DNA of 64,000 bases from Breviolum minutum Mf 1.05b.01. Taxonomy: Eukaryota; Sar; Dinophyceae; Suessiales; Symbiodiniaceae. The notes below the pieces were generated by a model that saw only the letters and a list, made by a program, of their open reading frames with translations, did not search any database and was not told the DNA's origin. Positions 1 through 10,430 of the stretch are shown here, piece by piece. The stretch lies in NCBI GenBank assembly GCA_000507305.1, contig DF241091.1:1-64000 (forward strand), given 5' to 3'. The translations under genes were made by a program, and so were the position numbers. The stretch's first letter is position 1. Each line of letters begins with the position of its first letter.

Positions 1-370
1 CACATGTATGTTAATATATGTTAAAAAACACATAATGACACATATATGTTTATATATGTGCATGCATAAACACATCATACACATACATCTGGCTTATTTT
101 AGGTCATTAATCCGTGGGAAAGGCAAATCCCCAACTCTTCAAGTCCAAATCCTCAACTCTTCAAGTCACATTTCGACAGGTGATTTGAAACGAGAGATGA
201 TCCATGGACAAAAAACACATTCTAACTAAGCTTCAATTTTTCATTCATTTTCTCCAAGGGATGGAAACATATGAACAAAATCCACTCAACTTTTGGATCA
301 TGTTAGTAATATGGTGATCTCAGCCTAGGGAACAAGAGATAAAGAAACAAAAAAAACATGGAAAACTATT

Positions 371-500
371 ACCCTCCCTGAGACTAAGAGCAAACGCACC
401 TGAAAATAGGCCTACTGGCCCCCGAAAGGATAAGGATCATCGACTCCAACCATCCAGGAATTCAGGTGCGAAAGCTGTCATAATAGTTTCAGGGTACGGG
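371..500. mobile_element. ILE-2 copy
   Basis: Arms ACCCTCCCTGAGACTAA and TAGTTTCAGGGTACGGG with inner CACCTGAAAATAG and TTCAGGTGCGA. The rest of bases 1-701 holds no exon I could support. Confidence 0.65.
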
Positions 501-701
501 TGGTTTCTATCTCAACATAATTTCAACCTTCCCAACCTTCTGGGGTGAAAATTACATGGTTTGGGAGACGACTTGAAACTCGCCCAAACTCACTTCGCCG
601 TCCTGGACCCTGAAATAAAAGGTGTCTGAACGTGTCGCTTATTTTCCATACGGCTTATTTCCCCTACTAAATATATGTAATCCCAAAAAGTTTTTTCAAG
701 T

Positions 702-3550
702 TTAGCCATGAGAAAAGGGGGATGATCTGTTTGGATCCCGGATCTTTCCAACGTTTTGTGTGTGGTCTCCTTCTACTGCAACTGGAACTTCAGCAGTGAT
801 TCTTGGCACGATGTCCCTGGTCTCATCCACCAGTTGCGACGTAGTTTGGAGAGGTTCCTCTTCGGGAGTTGGAAGCCTCAGCTGAAATCCTAACTCTTGA
901 TGGTTCAGAAATCCCATTCCCAACCACCGTTTGGATGTATAAAAAACCCTAACAAAAATCATGGGATATTTATCATATATCAGCTGGTTAACCTCTGAAC
1001 CATCAACAGTAGCATAAGTGATGGTTTCTCGGGATGCCCAAAAGGCTCATTTCGGTATCGTTTCCTCTCAAATTGTGGAACCGGTGGCGATTCAAATCAC
1101 CACCGGAATGTGGCGAATCTTACGTACGGGATCGTTCCGCAGTCATAAAAATCCTACGGGGCATTACCTCCAGGATCGTCAAGGATTTAAACGCTACATC
1201 TCAAAACCACCTAAAAAATATCAAGGAGTCAAGCATGAGTCAGAAGAAGCACAAAAAAACAACGAACCAGAAAGCAACAAAAACACCAAAGACCTTACTA
1301 TCTGTTCTTAGGTAATTACAATACATTTATCCCAACCAAAAATCGACTTTACAAAAAGCTCCAGTCAGAGCTAAGTCACTTCTCTCGCGGTGGAGGATGT
1401 CCAGAGCCCTGTTTCGGAGCTGGAACTTGACCTATATCGATGACCACAGACCTCTGACTCTCACTCGCGTCGTTCTTCGTTTCGCTTTCCGGAACGCAGA
1501 TGTTCTCCACATTGATACGCTTCGTGGACCGAAGCATCTCCGGTGGGTTGGTGCCAGTAGCAGTAGATACAATGTATCTCTGCGATGGATCCGATTCCAA
1601 AGTGCCTGGACAGATGGAAGGAATGGAAGGACTGGTGACTGGCGAAGCGTACGGATTTAAGGGAGATGTATATATATATATTAAATCTACACAAAGTAAT
1701 ATATATTTATATAAATATACTTATATTTATAATATATACATTTGTTTGTATCACCCAACAAGGTTGGGTGAAATTCAAGCAAAAACATGCATCATCACAG
1801 TAAACTCAGCCAGAAATCCATAGAAATTCGTTTTCCAAGACCATGCTGATCATTTGTAGGGAGAGTTGATGGGTGAGATACTCTACTGTATTTCGCTTGT
1901 ACAGTCGTAAATATATATCCTTATCATATCTGGAAGCGTCCATGTTTAAAAATCATACAATATTAATGTATAATTATGTGTATTCAAAAACAACTATGGT
2001 AAAACTATATGCATATTACATCTTTGATACGTAGTTGCATGATTGTATCTTATCGGATTGAATGTGTGAAGCAATAACCAATGACAAATGCCATGCGATG
2101 GTCATTCAGACTTGTAGGTTCGTCGGGTAATGTAAGGGTTCAGAACATTTCATCTAGTTGGTGGTCAAACCTCACATTTCGAACCTATCAGTCCTAATTG
2201 GATCATCATCCTCACCACCTGGTAATACTTTTCTGTTGGAAATCCCAACATGAGAGGAATTTCCCTAAACTATTCAACGCATGCCATGGTTACACACAGT
2301 GCGATCTTCTTGAGTGGCTTGAAAACATCCTGCGATGTATGTATACTTCACTGACCCGAATGAACATTTGAAAATCGGCAAACTCCAGGAAAGCTTCGAA
2401 CGGTGTATCCTATTGTAACTATGTCACATGGCCGTTGAACATTTTCGCAAGAAATGGACACAATATCAACATTACACGATACCAAAAGGACATCATCCCG
2501 AAATCACACCAAGCTTTCCTAGTTGGTGGTTTCAACCCATCTGAAAAATATTAGTCAAAATGGATCATTCCCCCAAAATAGGGGTGAACATAAACAATAT
2601 ATTTGAAGCACCAACCAGTTTCTCATGTTTTTTTCCCAGGTGACATGCAATAATATCTTGGGATGCGAGGAACCCCTTCCCAGTAACAGGAAGGCGGCCC
2701 GCCGTTTAGTAATAGACGATTCCTATAAACTCACCCGAGTCAAATGCTATTAAGGTCATCCTGGTGACTTGAATCTGTTTTGTGTGCAACTCGCATCCCC
2801 AACCTATAGGAAATCCCTGGAAAATCGAACATGGAGCCGAAAAAGAATCACTTGCTTGAAAAAGACTAAATCATCTTCCAAACCTTCATGTTTGGGTTCA
2901 AGCCGTAAAACTTTTCAGCAGTGTATTGTATGCACCTGGGTGATGCAGCTGTACTTGTTGCACTTGCTGCACTTGCTGGACTTCACTTCCAGCGCTCCTG
3001 AGGAAATGAACTGTTGGAACCTTGAAAAAACCACCACATCTGCCACTGGGTTGTTGATGTTGTTGAGATATACAAAAACGAAAACATGAGGTCATGAAGC
3101 TGGTGAGTTTGAAGATGAAACAAACACTCAAATTTTGGAAGTACCTTTTTCTCGACACACGTATTGTTGAAAGCATTGAAATCAAAATTCCTAGCTGAAT
3201 GTCTGGTCCTTGCATTCGAAGGTCCGGCTTGGTTGAGGATTGAATTATCACCCACCATAGTCATATAGGAATTTTGTATGCATCTCAAAGTATTTCTGAA
3301 TTTCTGGTCGGATGGTACCCACAAAAGTGATTGGCGGTGGTTTCTGTTGTGGGCCATAAATCTGTTTGAGTGTAAAGCTAAATGAAGTCAAAATGGGCAC
3401 ATGACACTACAAGTCCTCAGTGCCATGCACTTCCCAACTAGAAACAACAAGTAAAACATCGGGAAATGGATTTGAACATCCTCTTTTGCTGCTGGCTATA
3501 ATAGCCCTGATTGAAACATAGGCAGGTTTGGCTTTTTGTTGTATGGACAT
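702..3550 (-). CDS. Complete 16-exon gene, protein of unknown function (383 aa)
   Basis: I do not recognise the family. Exons, 5' to 3': 3550-3431, 3361-3256, 3227-3145, 3045-2987, 2935-2884, 2774-2735, 2675-2645, 2518-2476, 2329-2294, 2232-2219, 2110-2086, 1845-1806, 1638-1380, 1153-1128, 1045-1008, 881-702. Every junction is GT-AG and every phase joins; total 1152 nt, ending in TAA at 702. The start ATG (3550) follows an in-frame TAA. The middle part is rich in aromatic residues (WQMWWFFQ near residue 105); the last 150 residues are polar, with PEEEP and ESETKNDASES, and are probably disordered. Three introns are foldback elements: 882-1007 (ILE-1), 2519-2644 (ILE-3) and 2676-2734 (ILE-4). 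Exon 10 is only 14 nt. The gene lies downstream of another same-strand 3' end at 4401. The exon 14 acceptor and the 2232-2219 microexon are the least certain parts. Confidence 0.72.
882..1007 (-). mobile_element. ILE-1 introner-like element forming an intron
   Basis: The intron starts GTTGATGGTTCAG and has the inverted ILE-1 repeat near its other end (GAACCATCAAGAG), then TTTCAG. Removing it joins exons 1045-1008 and 881-702 in phase 0. Confidence 0.65.
2519..2644 (-). mobile_element. ILE-3 introner-like element forming an intron
   Basis: GTCACC donor a few bases before the element; the acceptor CCACCAACTAG is the terminal repeat. Inner arms read GGTTGGTG and CACCAACTAG. Confidence 0.65.
2676..2734 (-). 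mobile_element. ILE-4 fragment serving as a 59-nt intron
   Basis: The acceptor TTACTGGGAAG is the same terminal word as in the full ILE-4 copy at 42501-42602; the donor is the consensus GTGAGT. The second arm of the element is not obvious. Confidence 0.5.
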
Positions 3551-3733
3551 AAGTTTTCCACATCTTTACCCTTCAACCAGCTCCTAACATGTGAACTCAA
3601 CATATCTAGGCAAATTCATTTTACATCTATTTTTTCATGAGTTGATCTTGTTGATGAAAGAGCTCCTGCATCACTAGTAGATAGATTCAAAAAAAAACAG
3701 TACGCACATTAAAATAAATTTGTACATTCCCGT

Positions 3734-3826
3734 ACGATCCATGTATGGTATATAATTACCTATACATTTACCATGAAAAAACACCAATTCATGTAGGTAA
3801 ATATACCATACATGGGTCCTATGGGA
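3734..3826. repeat. FB-5 foldback
   Basis: Arms CGATCCATGTATGGTATA and TATACCATACATGGGTCC. It is the main content of 3551-4400, where I see no supported exon. Confidence 0.65.
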
Positions 3827-4400
3827 TATTTTGATGTAACCGTTTCGGTTCCAAACTTTTTCCATGCATCAATGAATCCAAAAAGGTCAACGATCATTGG
3901 ACCCGGTCGTTGAAAAAAGCGGGTGGGGCCCCAACCGCCGCATTTGTTGCATGGCTTGCAAACGGTGCCTAAGAAAGTGCTGCGGACAAGAAGGACATGA
4001 CAAGAAAAAATAGTGAGTTTTGCTTTGAGTCATGATTCACCAACCTAAATTCTTTGGTCATTTTGAGAAAAAACACAATAACTGCTGATCATTATATACA
4101 TAAAAAATCATAAAAATGGTATTACAATAAAGCCATTTTTGTACAATGAGGTCAGTAGTAAAGTTGTGAATTCATGTGTATTGAAGAGAGTCCAGAGTTT
4201 CCCTGCTGGAATGGACCACCCTTTCAAATCAATTTTGTGATTGTGGACGCATCCAAACAAACCAGCGTGGAAAAGTGTAGTGAGTGTGAATATATATTTA
4301 TATATATATATGAATCTCTGTAATGGATTCACTACAGAAGTTCCGTCCAAGTATGACTGAAATGACTTCACCGAATGATGTTTGCGAAAAGTTCTGGGGC

Positions 4401-4593
4401 TCAAGACTTCTCATCGTTTGATATCTTGAGTGAACTGCAATATGTTACTAAGATTTCCCTGAAATCTAAAGGGATATTCCCCTTCTCCGGGACCACCTCA
4501 TTTAGGAAAAAAAACGCCAACAACGACATCTCCTTCACCACATCGCGCTCCACTAAGGATCCCAAACTGCTCCCAGAGACCTGGACGTTCCGC
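4401..4593 (-). CDS. Probable terminal exon of an upstream minus-strand gene
   Basis: The exon begins after a clear acceptor (TTTTTTTCGCAG then G) and stays open to a TGA at 4401, giving 63 residues that start RNVQVSGSSLGSL and contain an acidic-basic stretch ERDVVKEM followed by LLAFFFLNE. Third codon positions are GC-rich in the first half, as in other exons here. A GT donor is possible after LNE (position 4497), in which case the exon would be 97 nt and the stop would not belong to it. The opposite-strand open frame over the same bases is a shadow. No family recognised. Confidence 0.55.
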
Positions 4594-5066
4594 CTGCGAA
4601 AAAAACTGACAGGTTTGGGGAACCCCATCCCCAACAAAAATCCTTGTTTTTCGTGGCTGATTTTTGAAGAGATGACGACCTGGAAATCTTATGAACTCTT
4701 AATTATTTTTTTGTTGAAACCTGCCACCCCCAACAAAAACCAGACTAGAAACACTTAACATGAATTAAGGATGCAACTATGGGCTAGTCCCATAGATCTC
4801 AAGTGGTGCAAACGCTGGATCTAAAAAAAACCTAATTGGTGACTGGATGACCTGTAAAAGGTTGGTTTCAAAACTTTTGAACAACATCCCTAGAAGCGCA
4901 GTTGGTAACACTAAAGAAAAAAAAGGCCCCGTTTTCATCATATGTAAGTCTCATTAAAACTTCAGCCTTAGAATCACTTGACTTCTGCTTGCTTTAAGAC
5001 ACCTATGACACCACACAACTTCATTGATTGGCTGGACATGTATCACTACTAATATTACGAAACTTC

Positions 5067-5165
5067 TCAAGAAAATTGAATCATCAGCATCTCAGCATCA
5101 GCATTCTGATCCCAAAAAATCTTCAATCTTTCCTGCGCCCAGCCTGATAGGCTACATGTTGACCC
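5067..5165 (-). CDS. Exon with in-frame stop, unknown protein
   Basis: An acceptor TTCTCGCCAG is followed by 32 open codons (GSTCSLSGWAQERLKIFW and an acidic tail) and TGA at 5067. The phase (0) fits the exon at 5770-5839. It is either the true 3' end of that gene, or a non-GT donor lies before the stop and the gene continues to the terminal exon at 4401; both cannot be right unless two genes end here. Confidence 0.45.
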   Translation of the reverse strand, partial: GSTCSLSGWAQERLKIFWDQNADAEMLMIQFS

Positions 5166-5769
5166 CTGGCGAGAACACCAACATCCATGGAAATTTACTG
5201 GGATCTGTGTCTACAATGGGTTGGATCCTTTTTTGGAATGTTCAAAATGTTCATGATGCACAGCAAGGTGAATCTAGTGTCGTACATAGATTTATATAAA
5301 ATCAAGTTCTTCCATACCAACATGTTCAAAAACACCCACACTTTCTTAGACCTGAATCTTAAAGTTTCCTTTTTCCAGCATTCCTTTGGGTACTTTCCCT
5401 GCACCATTTCAGCACTTTAGTTGTTCCAAAGCTCACAAGGGTCACTTTCAAAAAAGGGTAAGTCGCAAATGATGGAAGAAATCAAAGAAACCATAGGCGA
5501 AGTATAATATATGAAACCCTCATCAAAAAATGTTTTATAATTCATACTTAGTCTCTTTGTAATCTCAATAATGCCTTCTTCTCCAAATTTCTTCAACAGT
5601 ATCCCCATTCATCTCCGAGAACTACCAATATGATTTCAAACCTATAAATTTTACCAATACATTCACAAATGCATATACATAGAATATCATCATAGATGTA
5701 AACATATAGAATTCCAAGTCAGGCCAATGTTAATTCGGGGGCCCCGCTGTCGTTTCCCTTAAAAGCGAC

Positions 5770-5839
5770 CTCGGTGATACCACAGCGAAGCGTGGCGACA
5801 ACGGTGGAGAGCCCGCCCATAGTGGTGGAGCGGCACCGC
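5770..5839 (-). CDS. GC-rich exon, frame partly ambiguous
   Basis: A 70-nt block far richer in GC than its surroundings sits between an AG acceptor followed by G and a GT donor (GAG|gtcgct). Phase 2 in and phase 0 out give a sensible peptide containing TTMGGLSTVVATLRCGITE, and phase 2 matches the exon upstream (6369-6515). All three frames are open, so the reading rests on phase agreement. Confidence 0.4.
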
Positions 5840-6248
5840 CTCGGTGAGAAACAAACATAGCTGGCTGGAAGAACTCCCGACAAAAACACCATTTTTCATA
5901 GGAAAATACCGAAAAAAACACGAAAAAACTAACATGGCTCAATGGAAAATCCCTATTTTCAATAGGAAATACATCTTCAATCCGGGTCCGTTTTCCAACT
6001 TGCTATGTTAGTTGATCCCGGAGTGTAACCACCATTTCTGGATAAAACTGATGAGATGAATATTTTTCTGAGATTTTTCAATCAGAAAGAACTGTGTACA
6101 GTTTACCAGTTTAACCTGCTATGATTGCTATATTTACCCGAGAACTATTCTCTTGAACTGATATTCAAACCTTCAGGATGCATGAGTTTAACATGATTCA
6201 ATTTCCAAAACCATCCCACGTGCAAGGGAGGTCATGGATCTTCACATT

Positions 6249-6367
6249 TTGTGGCCCTCCTAACTACCCCCATCAAACCTATACCTGCAAAGATGGGCTT
6301 GTTAAGTGGTTATTCGCCACCAGATCAAACCGTTGTTTCTGGTGGGGGTAGATAGGAGGGCCATAAA
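6249..6367. repeat. Foldback at an exon 5' splice site
   Basis: Arms TGGCCCTCCTAACTACCCCC and GGGGGTAGATAGGAGGGCCA. It begins one base past the donor of exon 6515-6369. Confidence 0.6.
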
Positions 6368-6368
6368 C

Positions 6369-6515
6369 AGCTCGTCATCACAGGCGTTTCGGTGTGTCGT
6401 GTGATATGTGTAGCTCGGGCACCCCGACCAACAAGACTGGCGCGAGCGTTGGTATACAGCCCCATTGGTCCAGGTGCCTGCTTGCTTTAGATCCATGGCC
6501 AGTCCGACTTGACTA
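6369..6515 (-). CDS. Exon flanked by two foldback elements, unknown protein
   Basis: The exon (147 nt, 48 codons) encodes a Trp/Cys/Tyr-rich segment including MDLKQAGTWTNGAVYQ and SCWSGCPSYTYH. Its acceptor, TTCCATCAACAG, is the end of an ILE-1 type inverted repeat. Its donor GT lies at the edge of a foldback spanning 6249-6367 whose arms read TGGCCCTCCTAACTACCCCC and its complement. About 63 percent of third positions in the full reading are G or C. No family recognised. Confidence 0.55.
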
Positions 6516-6860
6516 CTGTTGATGGAAACAAATAAGCTGATGTGAAGAATCTCCCAATTGTCATGTATCTTGCATCAGTAGTATGGGGAGTGGCCATTTC
6601 TTAAACGAAAATATAGATTGCTGTACATTGGTGGTTACAACCCGGTTGAAACAAAAAAACATGTTCCATGGGAAATCTGAAACTGTAAACCGGGTGAACA
6701 TCCAACAAATTAATGCAACGACCACCTATCGATAAAATAGATGAGCAGTGGTCAAAACCCTTGTGACATTACATGATACTACTGAGTTGCTTATTATATA
6801 AATAATCTCCATATACTGAGTATATAACCCCCCCATTGGCCACCGACATTGGCCACCAAC

Positions 6861-6971
6861 TTCGGTGTCAGCCCTGAGGTGAAAAGATAACAAAATCCCA
6901 CCAACAGTTGACGCAACCGGAATTCCATCACTCAAGTCAACAAAAAAAGCCAAGGGAATGGCAAATGATGT
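6861..6971 (-). CDS. Hydrophobic exon, likely membrane segment
   Basis: Thirty-seven codons, phase 0 in and out, between the acceptor CTTTCTTGGAG and a GT donor (GAA|gttggt). The peptide has a hydrophobic start (SFAIPLAFFVDL) and a second apolar stretch (STVGGILLSFHL), compatible with membrane insertion. It probably belongs to the same gene as the exons at 6369-6515 and 7455-7790. Confidence 0.45.
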
Positions 6972-7454
6972 CTCCAAGAAAGTTACAACACACCCCTAGA
7001 GCACACCCCTAGGCAATCCCCTAGCCAACTATGAAAGGAATCCCCTTGTAGCCTGTTGGTAAAAGTTTAGGGGTGTGCTCCAAAGGTGTGTTGAAACAAC
7101 CTTAGAGTGTCATAGTTTTTTCCGAGTTTTTGAAGCGTATCTAGGTGATACACATGATTCCTAGGACCTTTTTTTGAGGTGTTCTCTAGATGATTGGTTG
7201 GTATCAGAATCAACATGATGTCCTTTCACTATTTTCTCTAGCTGCTGCTGTTGTCCATGCCACTTGGTTTATAAATAATTAGCATGTACTTGTATTATAC
7301 AATATATTGGATGTAATGCATAAAATACTAGTATGTCGTTATTCTTTGCATATATATATATATATATATTATATAACGTTTATGTACAAACCATGAGTAG
7401 TTTTGTCATCAACCCACCAACTACCATCCACCAACCCTTCACCCGGTCAGGCAC

Positions 7455-7790
7455 CTGCAACTCTCGACTGGATCTACTGAGGAGATCCAAGCCCTGCTTG
7501 TTGAAGGAAGGGCGGTGACGTTGATCCTTGGGTTCCTTATGGTTCCTTACTAGTTGGTGGCTTGAGTTGAACCAATCCATCTGGGAAAAATATGCAAAAG
7601 TCAAATTGGGATCATTTCCCCCAAATTTTCGGGATGAAAAGTCCAACAAATATTGGAGTTGCCACCCTCCCCAGTATTTATTAACGAAGGTCAATTCTAA
7701 CAAACCGACAAGAATCCTGAACACCCCAGCCATTATGCAAAGCCAACTCCCAGCCGTCAATGAACACCATGTAGCATACTGTTACCCTCC
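7455..7790 (-). CDS. Two exons joined across an ILE-3 intron
   Basis: Exon 7790-7710 (81 nt) starts exactly at the TTTCAG end of an ILE-2 element and reads VTVCYMVFIDGWELALHNGW. Exon 7549-7455 (95 nt) starts exactly at the CCAACTAG end of an ILE-3 element and reads KEPKDQRHRPSFNKQGLD. The intron 7550-7709 (160 nt) has a GTCGGT donor, and phase 1 on both sides joins cleanly. The donor after LQ is GTGCCT. The second exon is basic and polar. No family recognised. Confidence 0.6.
7550..7709 (-). mobile_element. ILE-3 copy within an intron
   Basis: Arms TAGTTGGTGG and a degenerate GTTGCCACC enclose the family core (CCATCTG, AAAAATATG, TTCCCCCAAATT). The acceptor is the element end. Confidence 0.6.
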
Positions 7791-7889
7791 CTGAAACTAA
7801 CATTGTAGCACCTGAAAATGGATGGTTGGAATACGATCGTTTCCTTGGCCAATTTTCAGGGGCGAACTGTTAGTTTCAGGGAGTGTGTC
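7785..7889. mobile_element. ILE-2 copy
   Basis: Arms ACCCTCCCTGAAACTAACA and TGTTAGTTTCAGGGAGTG. Its left arm is the acceptor of exon 7790-7710. Confidence 0.65.
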
Positions 7890-8163
7890 TGAACATGGCT
7901 ACATATCCCATATAAAACGGTAAACTAATGCAAATTACATCTGATCATGGTGGCTAGTTCAGGGTGTGGATCAGTTGTTTTTGAAAAAACTTAGATCGTG
8001 TACCACGGTAAAGGCAGCCGATAGAAACCCGCTGGCGAAAATCCACCCGACGAAGATCACCAAGAAAACTGTAATACTATGCACCCTATGTTTCTAGCAC
8101 CATAACAAACACATTTTATCCATACAGAATCTTGCATCTTAAACTTGCAATCTAAAAAGCTGT

Positions 8164-8265
8164 CTAAAAAATGGTTCGAACACGTACAAACCCTTCACAT
8201 CTTTCATCAGCCTTGCTTCCTTCCAGATTGTTTCCATCTTGCCAAAGTAGTGAACGTTCATTCAT
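8164..8265 (-). CDS. Exon, possibly terminal, unknown protein
   Basis: Thirty-three codons (MNERSLLWQDGNNLEGSKAD and a basic tail) end in TAG at 8164. A consensus donor GTACGT also occurs after ERCEGF, so it may instead be an internal exon of the gene that continues at 7790. Acceptor GGGATGAAG. Confidence 0.4.
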   Translation of the reverse strand: MNERSLLWQDGNNLEGSKADERCEGFVRVRTIF

Positions 8266-8371
8266 CTTCATCCCAAACAAATATCCATCAATTTTGGTTT
8301 TAATGAAAACTTTCACTGACTTTAATCTGAGTAAACTTTTCAACAAAAAAACAAACAAAATACCAATCTAC

Positions 8372-8479
8372 ATGGATGTTTCCAAAAATGGTGGTACCCC
8401 AAAATGGATGGTTTATAATGGAAAACCCTATTACAATGGGATGATTTGGGGGTACCACCATTTTCGGAAACATCCACAT
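8372..8479. repeat. FB-6 foldback
   Basis: Near-perfect 40-bp arms: ATGGATGTTTCC, then GGTGGTACCCC, mirrored by GGTACCACCATTTTCGG and AAACATCCA. Two further copies are at 12719-12824 and 47119-47230. Confidence 0.75.
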
Positions 8480-8766
8480 GTTCAGGCCATTTTTGATTTG
8501 TGGCTTTCCCTTACTAAATGATTTCCCCGGCTTAACTCGCCTCGGGTCGAGGAGACGAGGCCGCACAACCAACCTGCTGCAATTGTGTCCTTGAGGAGAA
8601 GCAACGGAACACGACCTATGAAACTAAAACATACTAAAAAAGTAAGACTTCAAAAAACAAAGTGCCTTTCATTAAAGAAATACTTGTCAAAAAAGTACAA
8701 AAAAGTAAAGTGCCTCGAAAGATCAAAAGTTAACATGACATGTCTCCTAAACCATGATTTTTTAAC

Positions 8767-8896
8767 GTTTTTTTTGGGAAAAAAATCTGGTCGCAAAGAT
8801 TTGAGGGTGGTGAAAACTGTCTGGTTTTTCGGCTCCTTGCTGTGGAGGACAACGGAGCCCGTGGGCTGCTCCTGGTGAGAGTGCTGCCAGCGCTGG
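8767..8896 (-). CDS. Exon, unknown protein
   Basis: One nucleotide plus 43 codons after the acceptor ATGTCTCAG, with about three quarters of third positions G or C in the frame chosen (QRWQHSHQEQPTGSVVL, then KSLRPDFFPKKN) and a GTTAAA donor. A second frame is also open, rich in Ser/Arg, but has lower third-position GC. Confidence 0.5.
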
Positions 8897-8989
8897 CTGA
8901 GACATGGATCATGACCCTCCAGGATATGGTGGGGGTGGTGTTTTTTTTTCTCCCAAAAAATGAAACCTAACTATAGAGCAGGGAATGGG

Positions 8990-9394
8990 AATCATGCATG
9001 GAAGATGGGAATATTTTTTGGTGATTTTGATTTTCTCCAAAAATGAAACCTATACCACCTGGAAAGTAGATGGCGTAACGTCCCATGTATTTGGTTTATC
9101 ATAGCCCCTTACAAATCCACATCTTTGGGGAGTGGCTAGCCATCTATTTTGACCACGGTGTAACATATCCCACCAAACGGGAAAAGGAACATCATCTTGA
9201 AAAGTACCTTGGGATGGGATATGTGATCGTTCCCTGGAGGGTATCCAACCCTACACAGTTTGTACGATTTTTAACTTCACATTTTTTTCACTCCAGCATA
9301 ATAACCACATTTGTTTAAAGCATTGTGTGATTTTGCCAAGGCAACATGAAATAATAAGGAACCTGTGAATCTAGATAATAATATATACGGTCTG

Positions 9395-9426
<32 letters not shown>

Positions 9427-10230
9427 AAGAGAAAGATATGTAAAATGGAATAGCTATAAACTGTCATTATAACAAAAACAAAAATAAAAACACACACACA
9501 GAGGCCACCATTGTGAAACTACCTGACATTTTTCAACTGTCACTTCTCATTTTATAAAATGCGGCTTAACATCCAAACTCGTGACCCACCAAGGCAGATT
9601 CAGAACCATTTACCAACTTAGATCCTCCAAAAATCGCATGTGCTAGGGTCAAACATTGCTTTTTTGGGGGGGAATGGTCATCCCACCTTGAATAGGGAAT
9701 CCCGATATAACGGATATATAACACCCTTACTATGATGTTCATGACCATCCCCCTGGTCCCCTACCATAGAGATCAACGGGAGTTTAGACCCCTAGCACAC
9801 ATGTTCTTTGATCTTTGGAGACTGTTCATAGTAAATCTGATCCAATCCAGCACTAAATTCTAGTTGGGAAATGACGGCACTGATGTCACCACTACTACAG
9901 CATCCACATCTCGGCGGCTTCCCTCAGTTGTGTTTTGTTGTTTTTGCCAAGAAAGCAGAGGTGTTTTGTCTTGTGACTTCTAACATCCCATCATTTGGCA
10001 GCCGATACATGTCCACTAAACACAAACCATAGCACCATAGCAGAAAACCATTTCTATGAATAGTTTAGGCAAATTCTCCATGACAATCACTGAAAATCCT
10101 CGGAATTCTTTTGGAGATTGAGCTATGTGATCCGTGACCCCAAACTTGTTTAGTGCCAACATCTGTTTAAATTACTATAATCAATCTCTAAACCTGAATT
10201 AAGGAGTGTTATTTTGGTGGATTCCCTTCC
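8990..10230. other. Stretch without a supported exon
   Basis: Contains an ILE-2-like foldback (9160-9243, ACATATCCCACC and GGGATGGGATATGT arms), AT repeats at 9399-9425 and otherwise unassigned sequence. Confidence 0.5.
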
Positions 10231-10232
10231 CC

Positions 10233-10310
10233 CTAGGATCCATGAAATCGGCATATTTACCTACATTTACCATACATATCAACCATTCACGTAGCTAAAT
10301 GTACCACAAA
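10233..10310. repeat. FB-5 foldback, right end decayed
   Basis: CTAGGATCCATGAAATCGG and the family core ATTTACCTACATTTACC, TAGCTAAATGTACC. Confidence 0.6.
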
Positions 10311-10319
10311 TAAATTCTT

Positions 10320-10420
10320 ATCTGGTTGGTGGTTTCAACCCCTTTGAAAAATATTAGTCAAAATGGGAATCTTCCCCAAATAAGGGTGAAAATAAAAAAT
10401 ATTTGCAACCACCACCCAGC
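10320..10420. mobile_element. ILE-3 copy
   Basis: Arms CTGGTTGGTGGTTTCAA and TTTGCAACCACCACCCAG; about 90 percent alike to the copy at 13440-13543 by eye. Confidence 0.68.
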
Positions 10421-10430
10421 CATGGCTTAC

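Noticed and set aside
4375-4758. 127-codon plus-strand open frame
   Set aside because: Lies opposite a GC3-rich minus-strand exon with proper splice signals; the plus frame includes FB and intron sequence.
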